Origin: Frondihabitans sucicola
GTDB taxonomy: Bacteria > Actinomycetota > Actinomycetes > Actinomycetales > Microbacteriaceae
NCBI RefSeq assembly: GCF_030296615.1
Contig: NZ_AP027732.1
Location: forward strand, 930,001 to 994,000
DNA length: 64,000 nucleotides
Direction of reading: 5' to 3'
Below are positions 8,941 through 18,331 of this stretch, one piece after another. The notes under the pieces are model-generated. The model was not told the DNA's origin. It searched no databases and saw only the letters and a list, made by a program, of their open reading frames with translations. Position 1 is the first letter of the stretch. Each line of letters begins with the position of its first letter. Position numbers and translations under genes: made by a program.

Positions 8941-9588
8941 TTACTTCAGGCCGGACACCGTCAGCAGCGAGACCGACTTCGACGCGCACGCGGTGAGACC
9001 CGACTTGCTCGCGAAGATCGACGCCTTCTGCCCGGGCGGGTAGACGCGGAAGCCGTCGGCCTTGGTCGGCTTGCAGTCGGCGCTCGAGTAGTTGCCGGCC
9101 TGGACGATGCGAAGCGTGGACGTGGCCGTGCCCGCGGGGGCGACGGTGACGGTCGCGTGCGGCGTGCTGCGGTCGAAGGCTGCGGCCTGCCCGATCTGGG
9201 TGCCGTTGCCGTCACCGACGAAGGAGACGCCCGGCCACCCCTGAAGGGTGCAGGACGCCGAGCCCTTGTTGGTCAGGACCAGGCTCACGTAGGTACTGCC
9301 CGCTGCCCCGCCACCGGCGTTGTTCGCGATGGCGGCGGACAGGTTCGCCGAGGTGCATGCTGCGATCCCGGTGCCTGATCCGGTGCCTGTTCCGGTACCC
9401 GTGCCGGGGGTCGACGACGCGCTCGGGGACGTCGTCGTGCTGTCGCTGGGCGTCGGAGCCGGGGCGGCCGTCACGGTCTTCGTCGCGGTGGGAGTGCTCG
9501 CGGTGTCGCTCTTGGCGGAGCAGCCGGCCAGCCCCGCGGCGGTGAGACAGGCGACTGCGATGATCGTGATCCTCGTGGTGGTGCGCAT
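8941..9588 (-). CDS. DUF4232 lipoprotein
   Basis: A 215-residue secreted lipoprotein. The signal peptide MRTTTRITIIAVACLTAAGLAGC ends in a lipobox (LAGC, Cys about 23). A Thr/Ser/Pro linker with a GTGTGTGTGSGTG stretch follows, then a DUF4232 domain with paired cysteines (ACTSANL, SCTLQGWPG, ADCKP, ACASK). DUF4232 proteins are surface-anchored in Actinobacteria and have no known biochemical role. It stands alone, convergent with the beta-lactamase-fold gene. Confidence 0.85.
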   Translation of the reverse strand: MRTTTRITIIAVACLTAAGLAGCSAKSDTASTPTATKTVTAAPAPTPSDSTTTSPSASSTPGTGTGTGTGSGTGIAACTSANLSAAIANNAGGGAAGSTYVSLVLTNKGSASCTLQGWPGVSFVGDGNGTQIGQAAAFDRSTPHATVTVAPAGTATSTLRIVQAGNYSSADCKPTKADGFRVYPPGQKASIFASKSGLTACASKSVSLLTVSGLK

Positions 9589-9616
9589 TGCCCCAGCCTG
9601 GCACGGGAACGCGACA

Positions 9617-10015
9617 TCAGTCGATCAGTCCCAGGAGTGACATCCGCCGAAGCGTCTCTACGCCCGCAGGAGGACAGCGGTCGGCGTCGGCCGTCGTCAC
9701 CCAGCTGATGGCTCCCACTTCGGCAGCCGGGTGCGGATCGTCGGAGGTCTCGGCGGCGAACAGGGTCATCTCGACGAGCCGGCCGTCGGGTTCGCCGTGA
9801 GCTTGTTCCACGACGGTGAAAAGCACGGTGACCGTCGCGGGATCCAGCTCGAGGGAGACCTCCTCGAGCGCTTCGCGGACGACGGCGTCGGCCCCCGTCT
9901 CGCCCGGCTCGACTTTTCCGCCGGGGAGGTAGAGGACGTCTCTGCCGCGAGCCGTGACCATCAGGAGCCGGCGGTCGCGGACGAGGGCCAGCGCGCTGAC
10001 GACGATCGAGTGCAT
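9617..10015 (-). CDS. Nudix hydrolase
   Basis: A 132-residue Nudix protein from ATG 10015 (MHSIVVSALALV); an in-frame ATG further upstream would only add low-complexity residues. The Nudix box reads G-x5-E-x7-REALEEVS, with the usual Gly near the end replaced by Ser. It hydrolyses nucleoside diphosphates linked to another group; the substrate cannot be inferred. Convergent with the lipoprotein gene and divergent from a GntR-like regulator. Confidence 0.85.
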   Translation of the reverse strand: MHSIVVSALALVRDRRLLMVTARGRDVLYLPGGKVEPGETGADAVVREALEEVSLELDPATVTVLFTVVEQAHGEPDGRLVEMTLFAAETSDDPHPAAEVGAISWVTTADADRCPPAGVETLRRMSLLGLID

Positions 10016-10073
10016 GGGACAAGTCTGGTGGGAGCGAGGGCCCGCCGGTCGCACCGACGCCGGAGAAAAGACC

Positions 10074-10102
10074 TTGACAGTGGAATACGATTGTGAAATA
10101 TT
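10074..10102 (+). promoter_or_regulatory. Promoter with overlapping inverted repeat
   Basis: TTGACA at 10074-10079, then AT-rich AAATATT around 10096-10102 after 16-17 bp. TGAA-ATA-TTCA (10094-10104) is an inverted repeat over the -10 region and may be an operator for the downstream regulator. This AT-rich stretch is unusual for the window. Confidence 0.5.
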
Positions 10103-10155
10103 CAATTCAAGATGCGAAGCAACCCGCTCCCGCTCCGACTCCCGAGGATGAACCC

Positions 10156-10803
10156 ATGACCGCAGGCACCGCCACTCAGCTTCTCCCCGCCCTCATCATC
10201 GACCCCGTCGACTACCTTCTCGTCGACCTCGCCACCGGGCGCCACCTGCCGGGTGACGTGGTGCACGCGGGTCAACTCGCGCACGAGCACGGTCTCTCCG
10301 ACGCCGACGCGCTCGACGCGCTCGACGCGGCCGCGTGCCTCGGGGTGGTCTCGTGCCGCGCGGGCCGGGCGAGCGCCATCGTGAGCTGGACCCCGGCCGT
10401 GTCGCAGGCGCAGCTGCACCGACTCGCCCGGGCCATGGTCGCGGCCGTCGGCGCCGTCACGTCGCGCGATCCCTACGGTGTCGACGTCATCGACGGCGAA
10501 GAGGCTCGTCACGGCGCGGTCGAGCTGTTCGGCCTGACCGTCCCCGGCGACGTCGACCTCTTCCTCGAGCTCGCTCGCGCCCTGCTCGGCCGGCGCTCGA
10601 TCTCCGTCGTCGACGAGCTCGTGGTGCCGATCGCCGTCCTGTTCTCCGAGACGGCGCAGCAGGTCCACGGCCTCGAGCTCGCGGCCGATGCCGCCACCCG
10701 GCAAGAGCTCGTGTGCGACCTCGTGCGCAGCCTGCTCGACGGTCGCGGCGACGACTTCGCGGCCCTGGTGGCCGACTACGCCCTGGCGCTCTCCGTCGAC
10801 TGA
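10156..10803 (+). CDS. GntR-like transcriptional regulator
   Basis: A 215-residue protein from ATG 10156 (GAGGA 7 nt upstream). The N-terminus follows the GntR winged-helix plan: GRHLPGDVVHAGQLAHEHGLSDADALDALDAAACLGVVSC, then a wing strand ASAIVSW. The C-terminal half is helical, like a reduced FCD-type effector domain. No metal-binding histidine set is evident. The 3' end overlaps the convergent acetyltransferase gene by 28 bp. The regulon is unknown; the upstream inverted repeat suggests autoregulation. Confidence 0.65.
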   Translation: MTAGTATQLLPALIIDPVDYLLVDLATGRHLPGDVVHAGQLAHEHGLSDADALDALDAAACLGVVSCRAGRASAIVSWTPAVSQAQLHRLARAMVAAVGAVTSRDPYGVDVIDGEEARHGAVELFGLTVPGDVDLFLELARALLGRRSISVVDELVVPIAVLFSETAQQVHGLELAADAATRQELVCDLVRSLLDGRGDDFAALVADYALALSVD

Positions 10804-11369
10804 GCATCCCGGCGGGCACGCCACTCGGTGGCCAGGGTCGCGTACACGCAGGTGTCGCCCCACTCGCCCTTGAAGAAGGCATCCTGGACGAAGTGCGCCT
10901 CCTTGCGCATTCCGAGTCGCTCGCAGACCCCGATCGAGGCGAGGTTGCGCGGATCGAGGGTCGCGTGCACCCGGTGGCTGCCGACGGTGTCGACGCAGAG
11001 ATCGACGAGCGCGGCGGCGGCCTCGGTCGCGTAGCCCCTGCCCTGGTACGCGGGGTTCAGGACCCAGCCGACTTCGGCTTGACGGTCGCTCACGCTGGTG
11101 AGACGGACGTTGACCTCGCCGATCACCCGCCCCGGTGCGTCGAGGGTCTCGACGCCGAGGGAGAGCGGGTCGGCGTCTTTCGCGAGCCGCGTCATCCTGG
11201 TTCGGCGGTCGAGGTGCTCTGCCGCGCCTGCTCGGTCGCGGACCGGCCAGAGCATGTACCGCAGCACCTCGGCGTCGGACTGGTAGACGAAGACGTCGTC
11301 GAGGTCGTCGGCGGTCAGCGGCCGCAGCAGCAGGCGGGCCGTGCGGAGCGGACGGGCCTCGAACGACAT
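10776..11369 (-). CDS. GNAT acetyltransferase, RimJ/RimL type
   Basis: A 197-residue N-acetyltransferase. The opening TARLLLRPLTADDLDDVF and the acetyl-CoA loop YQGRGYATEAAAALVD, followed by HRVHATLDPRNLASIGVCERLGM, are characteristic of RimJ/RimL-like enzymes that acetylate protein N-termini or small amines. Its ATG shares a base with the hemA stop codon (TGATG), so it is translationally coupled to hemA, though no link to heme is known. Confidence 0.88.
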   Translation of the reverse strand: MSFEARPLRTARLLLRPLTADDLDDVFVYQSDAEVLRYMLWPVRDRAGAAEHLDRRTRMTRLAKDADPLSLGVETLDAPGRVIGEVNVRLTSVSDRQAEVGWVLNPAYQGRGYATEAAAALVDLCVDTVGSHRVHATLDPRNLASIGVCERLGMRKEAHFVQDAFFKGEWGDTCVYATLATEWRARRDAQSTESARA

Positions 11370-12679
11370 CAGACGGCGGCGGCCTCGCCGAACGCACCCG
11401 GGTCGTCGCGATCGACGCGGTGCAGGGCCGTCGGCGCCGCAGCGGCACGCGTGTCGGTCAGGCCGAACAGGGCTTCGAGGCCGTCGCGGAAGTCTTCGCC
11501 GCGGCCCTCGCGCGCGAGCTCGCGGGCGCGCACCGACGGCGTGTGGAGCAGGACGCCGGCGAGGTGACGGAGCGCCTGCTCGGTGCGTTCGCTCGAATCG
11601 CCCCGGGTGCGGGCGCGATCGATCTCGGCGTCGAGAAGGTCGAAGACGTGCTTGCGGAGGGCGACGACGGCGGGGGAGAGGGATTGCTCGGCGGCGACGG
11701 CCTGGAACTCGGCGGCGGCGCTGGAGACGAGGGCGCGGGCATCGTCGGCGGCGCTGAGTTCGGCGAGCGGGGCGTGCAGGCTGATGGTCTCGAGGTCGAG
11801 CAGCTCGACGCCCTCGACCAGAGCCACGAGGGGGTCGACGTTGCGGGGGAGGCCCAGGTCGATGACGAGGCGGCGGGGGCCCGCGGCGACGACGGACGGC
11901 ACGACGAGCGGCTCGGTCGTCGACGTGCAGGTGATGAGGACGTCGCTCCAGGCGATGGCGTCGGCGAGGTCGCCGTGCGCGACGAGCTCGTGCTTGGCGG
12001 CGAACCAGGGCGCGCGACCCGAGGCCGAGTAGACGCCGATCTGCTGGGCGCCGCGGTCGCGGAGGGCGGTGACGGTGGTCGCCGCGTACATCCCCGTTCC
12101 CACGAGGAGGATCTTCGCCTGCGCCCAGTCGGTGACCCGGCTCTGCGCGAGGTCGAGCGCCAGCCGGACGAGGGAGCGCCCGGCGCCGCCGACGTTGGTG
12201 CGGTTCTTGACGCCGCGGGAGGTGTGCGAGGCCTGCTGGAAGAGGCGCTCGAGGTCGCGGGAGGTGGTGCCGTCGTGACGGGCGCGCTCGAGGGCGCGGC
12301 GGACCTGGCCCGAGATCTCGTCTTCGCCGACGACGACCGACTCGAGGCCCGAGCTGACGGCGAAGAGGTGCTCGACGACGCCGTCGCCGGTGATGACGCT
12401 CACGCTGTCGCGGAGGTCGGCAGGCACGACGCCGCTGGCGGCGCTCATCGTCTCGATCGTCGCCTCGACGGCGACGGCCGACGCGGCCGTGAGGGGTTCG
12501 TCGACGTCGAGATAGGCCTCGAAGCGGTTGCACGTCGCGAGCACGACGGCCCCCGAGACGAAATCGCTCGACTCGACCAGGGTGGTGGCTGCCGTGGGTG
12601 CACCGACGCTCAACTTCTCGAGGAGATCGAAGCTGGCGTTCTGATGGGACGCCGTGAGGCAGATGAGCACGACAGACAT
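11369..12679 (-). CDS. hemA: Glutamyl-tRNA reductase
   Basis: A 436-residue enzyme that reduces glutamyl-tRNA to glutamate-1-semialdehyde, the first committed step of tetrapyrrole synthesis. The catalytic cysteine lies in [33 protein letters not shown] and the NADPH-binding [17 protein letters not shown] follow, then a C-terminal dimerisation helix. The start at ATG 12679 ([12 protein letters not shown]) has a CGAGAG SD-like site. It lies on the strand opposite the other heme genes and is followed by an acetyltransferase. Confidence 0.95.
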   Translation of the reverse strand: MSVVLICLTASHQNASFDLLEKLSVGAPTAATTLVESSDFVSGAVVLATCNRFEAYLDVDEPLTAASAVAVEATIETMSAASGVVPADLRDSVSVITGDGVVEHLFAVSSGLESVVVGEDEISGQVRRALERARHDGTTSRDLERLFQQASHTSRGVKNRTNVGGAGRSLVRLALDLAQSRVTDWAQAKILLVGTGMYAATTVTALRDRGAQQIGVYSASGRAPWFAAKHELVAHGDLADAIAWSDVLITCTSTTEPLVVPSVVAAGPRRLVIDLGLPRNVDPLVALVEGVELLDLETISLHAPLAELSAADDARALVSSAAAEFQAVAAEQSLSPAVVALRKHVFDLLDAEIDRARTRGDSSERTEQALRHLAGVLLHTPSVRARELAREGRGEDFRDGLEALFGLTDTRAAAAPTALHRVDRDDPGAFGEAAAV

Positions 12680-12743
12680 CGTAACTCTCGGCCCGGTGGC
12701 GCGCATCGGCGGCGCTCGGCGTCGAGAGACCGCTGCTCGGATG

Positions 12744-12904
12744 AGGGTGTGTCTCCCACTTCACCGCGGGCCGTGTCTGGCCTGGCTCGCGCGATCTGCG
12801 GCGGCGGGTTCCTCGGAGGCCGCGGGCGGCCTTCCGCGTCGCCCGCCGTGCAGCTCACGAGACCAGACCCCACACGACCTCCGGCCAAGTAGGAGACACA
12901 CCCT
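12744..12904. repeat. About 160-bp inverted-repeat element, copy 1
   Basis: 161-bp element bounded by perfect 13-bp inverted ends (AGGGTGTGTCTCC and its complement); weaker pairing extends to about 32 bp. It shares long blocks, such as GTGCAGCTCACGAGACC, with the element at 38959-39117. It carries no ORF. Its right end lies 12 bp before an acetyltransferase start and supplies the first base of that gene's -10 box. Confidence 0.85.
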
Positions 12905-12909
12905 AGAGT
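12904..12909 (+). promoter_or_regulatory. -10 box of acetyltransferase gene
   Basis: TAGAGT lies 7 nt before GTG 12917, predicting a leaderless mRNA. Its first base is the last base of the repeat element. Confidence 0.55.
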
Positions 12910-12916
12910 CGTTGCC

Positions 12917-13438
12917 GTGCTCCTCTTCCGCCCCGCCACCCTCGCCGACTCCGACGCGATCGTCGAGCTCGTCACCTCGGCCTACCGCGGCGACGACAGC
13001 CGCGTCGGCTGGACCACCGAGGCCGAACTGATCGACGGTCCGCGGATCGACGCCGAGCTGCTGGCCGACGACCTGGCCGACCCGAACGGGGTCGTGCTCG
13101 TGGGAGTCGACGGCGACGCGATCCTGGCCTGCTGCCACCTGGCGCGGCGCAGCGACACGGCCGGCTACTTCGGCATGTTCGCGGTGTCGCCGGTTCGCCA
13201 GGGCGCGGGCCTGGGCAAGCAGGTCATGGCCGAGGCCGAACGGATCGTCCGCGACGACTGGGGGCTCACGGCTCTCGAGATGACGGTCCTCGAACCACGC
13301 GAAGAGCTCATCGCCTTCTACGAGCGCCGCGGCTTCGAGCGCACGGGCACCTTCGAGCCCTTTCCCTACGGCCAGGAGCGCTTCGGCACTCCGCGCCGCG
13401 ACGATCTCCGCTTCGTCGTCCTGCGCAAGCCGCTCTGA
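12917..13438 (+). CDS. GNAT-family acetyltransferase
   Basis: A 173-residue single-domain GNAT protein. The acetyl-CoA-binding segment is [21 protein letters not shown], followed by [25 protein letters not shown]. The substrate is not predictable. It lies between the repeat element and hemE, in the same direction as the heme operon, 34 bp upstream of hemE, so it may be read together with it. The start is GTG without an SD. Confidence 0.85.
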   Translation: MLLFRPATLADSDAIVELVTSAYRGDDSRVGWTTEAELIDGPRIDAELLADDLADPNGVVLVGVDGDAILACCHLARRSDTAGYFGMFAVSPVRQGAGLGKQVMAEAERIVRDDWGLTALEMTVLEPREELIAFYERRGFERTGTFEPFPYGQERFGTPRRDDLRFVVLRKPL

Positions 13439-13472
13439 CCGACGAGGCGGCAGTCCAGCGCAGGATGCGAGA

Positions 13473-14546
13473 ATGCAGCACGTGATCACGACCGCGCTGC
13501 CCGACTCCCACCCGCTCGTCACCGGGGCGACGACGGTGTCACCGCTCGTGCGCGCCCTTCGCGGCGACCGGCCGGAGCGACTTCCGGTGTGGTTCATGCG
13601 GCAGGCCGGCCGCTCGCTGCCGGAGTACCGGGCACTGCGCGTCAGCACCAAGATGCTCGACGCCTGCCTCGATCCCGAGCTCTCCAGCGAGATCACCCTC
13701 CAGCCGGTCCGGCGCCACGGGGTCGACGCCGGGATCTTCTTCAGCGACATCGTCGTGCCGATCAAGCTGGCCGGGGTCGCCGTCGAGATCGTGCCGGGTC
13801 GGGGCCCGGTGCTCGAGTCGCCCATTCGCACGGCCGACGACGTCGCCCGGCTCGAGCCGCTGGATCCTGCGGCCCTCGCCCCGATCGCCGAAGGCGTCGC
13901 GCGCACCGTCGCCGAACTCGGTGAAACCCCTCTGATCGGTTTCGCCGGCGCCCCCTTCACACTCGCGGCCTACCTGGTCGAGGGCGGTCCGTCGAAAGAC
14001 CACGTCCGGGCCCGCGCGATGATGCACTCCGACCCCGAGACCTGGAACGCGCTGCTCACCTGGGCGGCCGACGTCACCGGCGCCTTCCTCCGCGCGCAGG
14101 TCCTCGCCGGAGCGAGCGCCGGCCAGCTCTTCGACTCGTGGGTGGGATCGCTCTCGCTCCGCGACTACACCGAGCGGGTCGCGCCGTTCTCCGCCCGAGC
14201 GCTCAGCCATGTCGACGACCTGGGCGTGCCCCGGATCCACTTCGGCGTCGGCAGCGGAGAGCTGCTCCGGGCGATGCTCGACGTGGGCGCTGACGCGGTG
14301 GGAGTCGACTGGCGCATCCCGCTCGACGAGGCGTCGCGGCGGCTCGGCGGTTCGACGCCCGTCCAGGGCAACATCGACCCCGCGCTCCTCCAGGCTCCGT
14401 GGCCGGTTCTCGAAGCGCACGTGCGCGAGGTCGTCGAGCGCGGCAAGGCGGCCCCGGCCCACGTCCTCAACCTCGGCCACGGCGTCAGCCCCGACACCGA
14501 CCCGACGGTCCTGACCAGGATCGTCGAGCTGGCGCACAGCCTGTGA
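13473..14546 (+). CDS. hemE: Uroporphyrinogen decarboxylase
   Basis: A 357-residue enzyme converting uroporphyrinogen III to coproporphyrinogen III. The signature [19 protein letters not shown] is near the N-terminus; [12 protein letters not shown] and [18 protein letters not shown] follow, and the C-terminus has [12 protein letters not shown]. It opens the plus-strand heme run; its stop overlaps the hemY start (GTGA). Length is standard. Confidence 0.96.
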   Translation: MQHVITTALPDSHPLVTGATTVSPLVRALRGDRPERLPVWFMRQAGRSLPEYRALRVSTKMLDACLDPELSSEITLQPVRRHGVDAGIFFSDIVVPIKLAGVAVEIVPGRGPVLESPIRTADDVARLEPLDPAALAPIAEGVARTVAELGETPLIGFAGAPFTLAAYLVEGGPSKDHVRARAMMHSDPETWNALLTWAADVTGAFLRAQVLAGASAGQLFDSWVGSLSLRDYTERVAPFSARALSHVDDLGVPRIHFGVGSGELLRAMLDVGADAVGVDWRIPLDEASRRLGGSTPVQGNIDPALLQAPWPVLEAHVREVVERGKAAPAHVLNLGHGVSPDTDPTVLTRIVELAHSL

Positions 14547-15871
14547 GCACCGACGCGATCGTCATCGGCGGCGGGGTCGCCGGGCTCGTGGTCGCCCGCG
14601 ACCTGGGCAAGGCAGGCCGTCGCGTGATCCTGCTCGAGGCCTCCGACCGGCTCGGCGGCGAGGTGCAGCGGCACACCGTCGCGGGAATCGACCTCGACGC
14701 CGGCGCGGAGAGCTTCGCGACCCGCGGCGACACCGTGTCGACCCTCGCGACCCAGCTCGGCCTCGGCAGCGAGATCGTCCTGCCCGATCCTCGCGGCGCC
14801 TGGGTGATCGAACCCGACGGGCACGCGTTCCCGCTGCCGAAGACCGGACTCCTCGGCATCCCCGGCACGGCCATGTCGCGCGACGTGATCGACGTCATCG
14901 GCACGGCGGCGGCGCTGCGGGCAGAGCTCGACTCGCTCATCCCCGGGCCGGTCGGCTCGAAAGAAGAGAAGCTCGGGCCGCTGGTCCGCCGCCGGATGGG
15001 GCGCGCCGTGCTGGACAAACTCGTCACGCCCGTGGTGATGGGGGTGCACTCGGCGCACCCCGACGACCTCGACGTCGATCGCGTCGCGCCGGGGTTGCGC
15101 CAGGCGCTGCTGCATCAGAACTCGCTCGCCCGCGCCGTGAGCTCGCTCCGCGAACAGGCAGCGGCAGGATCCGCCGTGGCCGGCATCCGAGGCGGCATCG
15201 TCCGGCTCGTCGACGAACTCGTGGCAGATCTCGAGACCTACGGGGTCGAGGTCCGCCTCGGCTCCCGCGCCGAAGAGTACGACGCCGCGTCGGTGACTCT
15301 CCGCGGCGGGGAGCGCCTGACCGCCGATCACGTCGTCGTCGCGCTCGGCGGCGGCGACGCGGCTCGCCTCGACGGAGAGTCCGCCGTCGTCCCCGGCAGG
15401 GCCGGCCTGATCACGCTCGTCACCCTGGTCGTCCGCGAACCGGCGCTCGACGCTGCGCCCCGCGGCACGGGCGTGCTGGTCAGCCCGGGCGCCGTCGGCA
15501 TCCGCGCCAAGGCGCTCACCCACGCCAGCGTCAAGTGGGCGTGGGTCGCCGAACGAGCCGAGGGGCGCCACGTCCTCCGGCTCAGTTACACCTCCCCGGC
15601 CGTGGATCGAAGCACCGACGACGCCGAGTTGCGTGCCATTGCGTCCACCGACGCCGCGAACATCCTGGAGGTTCCGATCTCCCCGACCCGGCTCGACGGC
15701 TTCGCTCGCGTCGAGTGGGCGGCACCGTTCCGCGGTGCAGGATCAGCCGGGCGAAGCGACATCCCGGGTGTCCTGCGGGTGGGCGGTGCCGTCGCCGGCC
15801 GCGGTCTCGCCGGCGTGATCGCCGGTGCCCGAGCGGCGGCCGCGGGCATCGTGTCGCCACCGGAGGCCTGA
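14543..15871 (+). CDS. hemY: Coproporphyrinogen III oxidase (CgoX/HemY type)
   Basis: A 442-residue FAD enzyme. The dinucleotide-binding motif [17 protein letters not shown] is followed by [13 protein letters not shown]; the C-terminus carries the second FAD motif [17 protein letters not shown]. In organisms that also carry ChdC, as here, this enzyme oxidises coproporphyrinogen to coproporphyrin III, not protoporphyrinogen. Start GTG 14543, inside the hemE stop. The rare-codon run GCA GGA TCC occurs at 15174, an instance of the overabundant GCAGGATC word. Confidence 0.93.
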   Translation: MSTDAIVIGGGVAGLVVARDLGKAGRRVILLEASDRLGGEVQRHTVAGIDLDAGAESFATRGDTVSTLATQLGLGSEIVLPDPRGAWVIEPDGHAFPLPKTGLLGIPGTAMSRDVIDVIGTAAALRAELDSLIPGPVGSKEEKLGPLVRRRMGRAVLDKLVTPVVMGVHSAHPDDLDVDRVAPGLRQALLHQNSLARAVSSLREQAAAGSAVAGIRGGIVRLVDELVADLETYGVEVRLGSRAEEYDAASVTLRGGERLTADHVVVALGGGDAARLDGESAVVPGRAGLITLVTLVVREPALDAAPRGTGVLVSPGAVGIRAKALTHASVKWAWVAERAEGRHVLRLSYTSPAVDRSTDDAELRAIASTDAANILEVPISPTRLDGFARVEWAAPFRGAGSAGRSDIPGVLRVGGAVAGRGLAGVIAGARAAAAGIVSPPEA

Positions 15872-15901
15872 CCCGTGCGGAAAAGCCCCGGCCAAGCGGT
15901 C

Positions 15902-15907
15902 TAACCT
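15902..15907 (+). promoter_or_regulatory. -10 box for the ytxH-like gene
   Basis: TAACCT about 50 nt before ATG 15958; GGAGG sits just before that ATG, so this transcript should have a conventional leader. Confidence 0.4.
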
Positions 15908-15957
15908 AAGAGAGTGCTGCGGTAACCCGCCGGTACGACTACACGTCTGGAGGCTTC

Positions 15958-16224
15958 ATGCGAGGCAAGCTGATCTTCGTCGCCGGTGCGGCCATCGGGT
16001 ACGTCCTCGGTTCGAGGGCGGGTCACCAGCGCTACGACCAGATCGCTGCCGGGGCATCGAAGCTCTGGAACAGCCGTCCCGTCCAGAAGCAGGTCGTCAA
16101 GGCCGAGGCCGCTGCGGGCGCTGCCCTCCCCAAGATCGTGACCGGTCTCTTCCACGCCGCCCTGTGGGCCGTGAAGAAGCTCCTCGGCATCCAATCGAAG
16201 CCGAGGCCCGTCAGCGGTCGCTGA
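15958..16224 (+). CDS. Small YtxH-like membrane protein
   Basis: An 88-residue protein. The N-terminal segment KLIFVAGAAIGYVLGSRAG is a short hydrophobic anchor of the YtxH type, followed by a basic, helical tail. A strong GGAGG precedes the ATG. Such proteins are common in Actinobacteria and are linked to envelope stress in Firmicutes. It is the first of three small envelope proteins placed between the two blocks of heme genes. Exact role unknown. Confidence 0.75.
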   Translation: MRGKLIFVAGAAIGYVLGSRAGHQRYDQIAAGASKLWNSRPVQKQVVKAEAAAGAALPKIVTGLFHAALWAVKKLLGIQSKPRPVSGR

Positions 16225-16271
16225 CCCCGTCCCGTCCTGTCCGCCACCACCCCCGCCCTGAGAGGGAGCCC

Positions 16272-16724
16272 ATGACCGAGTCGACTCGAGCCGACAGCAT
16301 CCACCACGCGAAGAAGTCGCGTTCGCTCTTCGGCCTGCTCAGCGACATCCCGACCCTCGTCACCGACCTGGTGAAGGGCGAGATCGCGCTGCTGAAGCAG
16401 GAGTTGATCGCCAAGGCGAAGGTCTTCGGCATCGGCGCGGGCCTGATCGTCGGTGCTCTCCTGTTCCTCTTCCTGATGGTGCTCTGCCTCATCGGCGCCG
16501 GCATCGCCGCCCTCTCCCTCGTGATGCCGCTGTGGCTCGCCGCACTGCTGGTCGCGGCGCTCTTCCTGGTGATCGCCGCCGGCCTCGGGTTCCTGGGCTA
16601 CACCCAGATCAAGAAGGGTCTGCCCCCGCTGCCGAAGAAGACCATCGACAGCGTGAAGGCCGACATCAAGGCAGTGAAGGGCGTGGGCAGGATCCCGCGC
16701 TCCGACGTGGGAGGACGATTCTGA
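16272..16724 (+). CDS. Holin-X-like (DUF1469/phage-holin family) membrane protein
   Basis: A 150-residue protein with two adjacent hydrophobic helices (IGAGLIVGALLFLFLMVLCL and the MPLWLAALLVAALFLVIAAG region) after a charged N-terminus (LVTDLVKGEIALLKQELIAKAK). This is the actinobacterial Holin-X plan, often annotated as a phage holin but found in ordinary chromosomes. GGGAG precedes ATG 16272. Its stop overlaps the next start (TGATG). No phage genes are near. Confidence 0.8.
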   Translation: MTESTRADSIHHAKKSRSLFGLLSDIPTLVTDLVKGEIALLKQELIAKAKVFGIGAGLIVGALLFLFLMVLCLIGAGIAALSLVMPLWLAALLVAALFLVIAAGLGFLGYTQIKKGLPPLPKKTIDSVKADIKAVKGVGRIPRSDVGGRF

Positions 16725-16951
16725 TGAGCAGCGCCGAAGAGATCCAGGCTGCGGTCGACCGCACCCGCGCCGACCTGGCCGCCACGCTCAACGAGCTCGA
16801 AGACAAGCTCAACCTGCCCAAGCAGCTGGGCGTCAAGGCCCACGAGGCCAAGGTCTCGTTCTCCCGTGAGCCCAAGCCGTGGCTCATCGGTGCCGCGGCC
16901 GTCGCCGCGGCCATCGGCGGCATCGCGCTGCTGGCGCTCCGCCGCCGCTGA
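16724..16951 (+). CDS. DUF3618 family protein
   Basis: A 75-residue protein: a helical N-terminus (EEIQAAVDRTRADLAATLNELEDKLNLPKQ) typical of DUF3618, then one C-terminal membrane helix (LIGAAAVAAAIGGIALLAL) ending in RRR. It is translationally coupled to the holin-like gene and usually occurs next to it in Actinobacteria. Likely membrane-associated; function unknown. Confidence 0.85.
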   Translation: MSSAEEIQAAVDRTRADLAATLNELEDKLNLPKQLGVKAHEAKVSFSREPKPWLIGAAAVAAAIGGIALLALRRR

Positions 16952-16958
16952 CGCCGAC

Positions 16959-17527
16959 GTGGCGTCCGCCCTCCCCTCTCCCTGCTCGGCAACGCCCTCC
17001 GCTGGCGGCGTGCCGGCGCGCGGTGGAGCGTTGCGAACGCCAGACAGCTCCAGGCACCCGACACCATCACGGTGACCAGCACGTCCTTCGCCGACGGCGG
17101 CGCGATCCCGAGCGTCCACGCCGGCGAGGGGGTCGGTGACAACGCCTCGCCCGCGATCGCGTGGGAGAACCTCCCGGCCGGCACCGCGCAGCTCCTGCTC
17201 GTCATCGAAGACGTCGACGTGCCTCTGCCGCGGCCCGTCCTGCACACGATCGCTCTGGTCGACGCGAGCGTGCCGGCGCTCAAAGAGGGCGACCTCGACC
17301 CGGAGAACCCGACGGTGCGCTTCGTGTCGGCGGCGTTCGGCCGGAGCGGCTACCAGGGGCCTCGTGCGCTGCCGGGGCACGGCACGCACCGGTACGGCTT
17401 CCACGTCTACGCGCTCGATCGGGCGGTGCCGAAGGACGCCTCGCTGGTCGACTTCGCCGAGCTGCTTCCGTGGGTCGACGGGCAGGTCCTCGCCCGCGGC
17501 TCTCTCGTCGGCACACAGCGTCGCTGA
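16959..17527 (+). CDS. YbhB/YbcL (PEBP)-like protein, one-base frameshift near start
   Basis: A phosphatidylethanolamine-binding-protein-like domain: DTITVTSTSFADGG, NASPAIAWENLPAGTAQLLLVIEDVDVP, and GTHRYGFHVYALD. The clean reading starts only at GTG 17072, which would lack the family N-terminus. Restoring one C in the run 16973-16976 joins a GTG at 16959 (MASAL...SLLGNALRWRRAG) to the rest and gives about 189 residues, closer to the family. Ligand unknown; Raf-kinase-inhibitor-like in name only. Confidence 0.75.
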
Positions 17528-17591
17528 CGAGGGTCAGGGCGGCTCTCTCGAAGCTGAGAGGGCGGGTTCGATCCTTGCAGCCGGACGGGGG

Positions 17592-18331
17592 ATGATGGTG
17601 GTCATGAATTCGAGCGCCGACGCGCACACGCAGACCACCCCCGAAACCACGGCTCCCGAAGCCTCTGCCGAGACCCTCGGCTACACCCTCTGGGCCGTCC
17701 TGCGTCGCGATCCCACGAACCCGTACTCCCCTCGTCCGACCACGTCGCCGAGCTCGACGCCGCCGTGGCCCGCCTCGCCGCGCGCGACGTCACGGTGCGC
17801 GGCTTCTACGACGTCAGCGCGCTGAAGGCCGACAGCGACCTCATGATCTGGCTGCACGGCAGCATCCCCGAAGACCTCCAGTGGGGCTACCGCGAGCTGC
17901 TGCGCACCGCTGCGCTCCGGTCGCTCCTGCCGACGTGGAACGCCATGGGCATGCACCGCGAAGCCGAGTTCTCCAAAGACCACAGTCCAGCGTTCATGCG
18001 CGGAAAAGACCCCGCGGCCTGGCTCACCGTCTACCCCTTCGTGCGGAGCTACGAGTGGTATCTCCTGCCCGACGACGAGCGGCGCGCGATGCTGCGCGAC
18101 CACGGCATGAAGGGCGCCGTCCACCGCCAGGTGCTGACCAACACCGTGGCGAGTTTCAGCCTGGGAGACTACGAATGGATCCTGGCGCTCGAGGCCCCCG
18201 AGCTGGTTCAGCTCGTCGATCTCATGCGCGACCTCCGGTACACCGAGGCCAGGCGCCACGTCCGCGAAGAGGTTCCCTTCTACACGGGGCGACGTATCCC
18301 CACATCCGAGATCGGCGAGGTCATTCGTTGA
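17592..18331 (+). CDS. chdC: Coproheme decarboxylase ChdC/HemQ (one-base frameshift)
   Basis: This enzyme converts coproheme to heme b with peroxide in the last step of the coproporphyrin route. The N-terminal LGYTLWAVLRRDP and the C-terminal part (VRGFYDVSALKADSDLMIWLHG, SYEWYLLPDDERRAMLRDHG, SLGDYEWILALEAPEL) lie in different frames; one C is missing in the run 17728-17731. Restored length is about 246 residues. ATG 17592 or 17604 may be the start. The stop overlaps the hemH start (TTGA). Confidence 0.9.

Noticed and set aside
10776-10803. Overlap of two convergent genes as an error
   Set aside because: Both protein ends are plausible and a 28-bp convergent overlap is normal; no correction is needed.
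12744-12904. Insertion sequence
   Set aside because: Too short to encode a transposase and no ORF; only a non-autonomous element is possible.
16272-16724. Prophage holin
   Set aside because: The protein is of the Holin-X type common in actinobacterial chromosomes and no phage genes are nearby.
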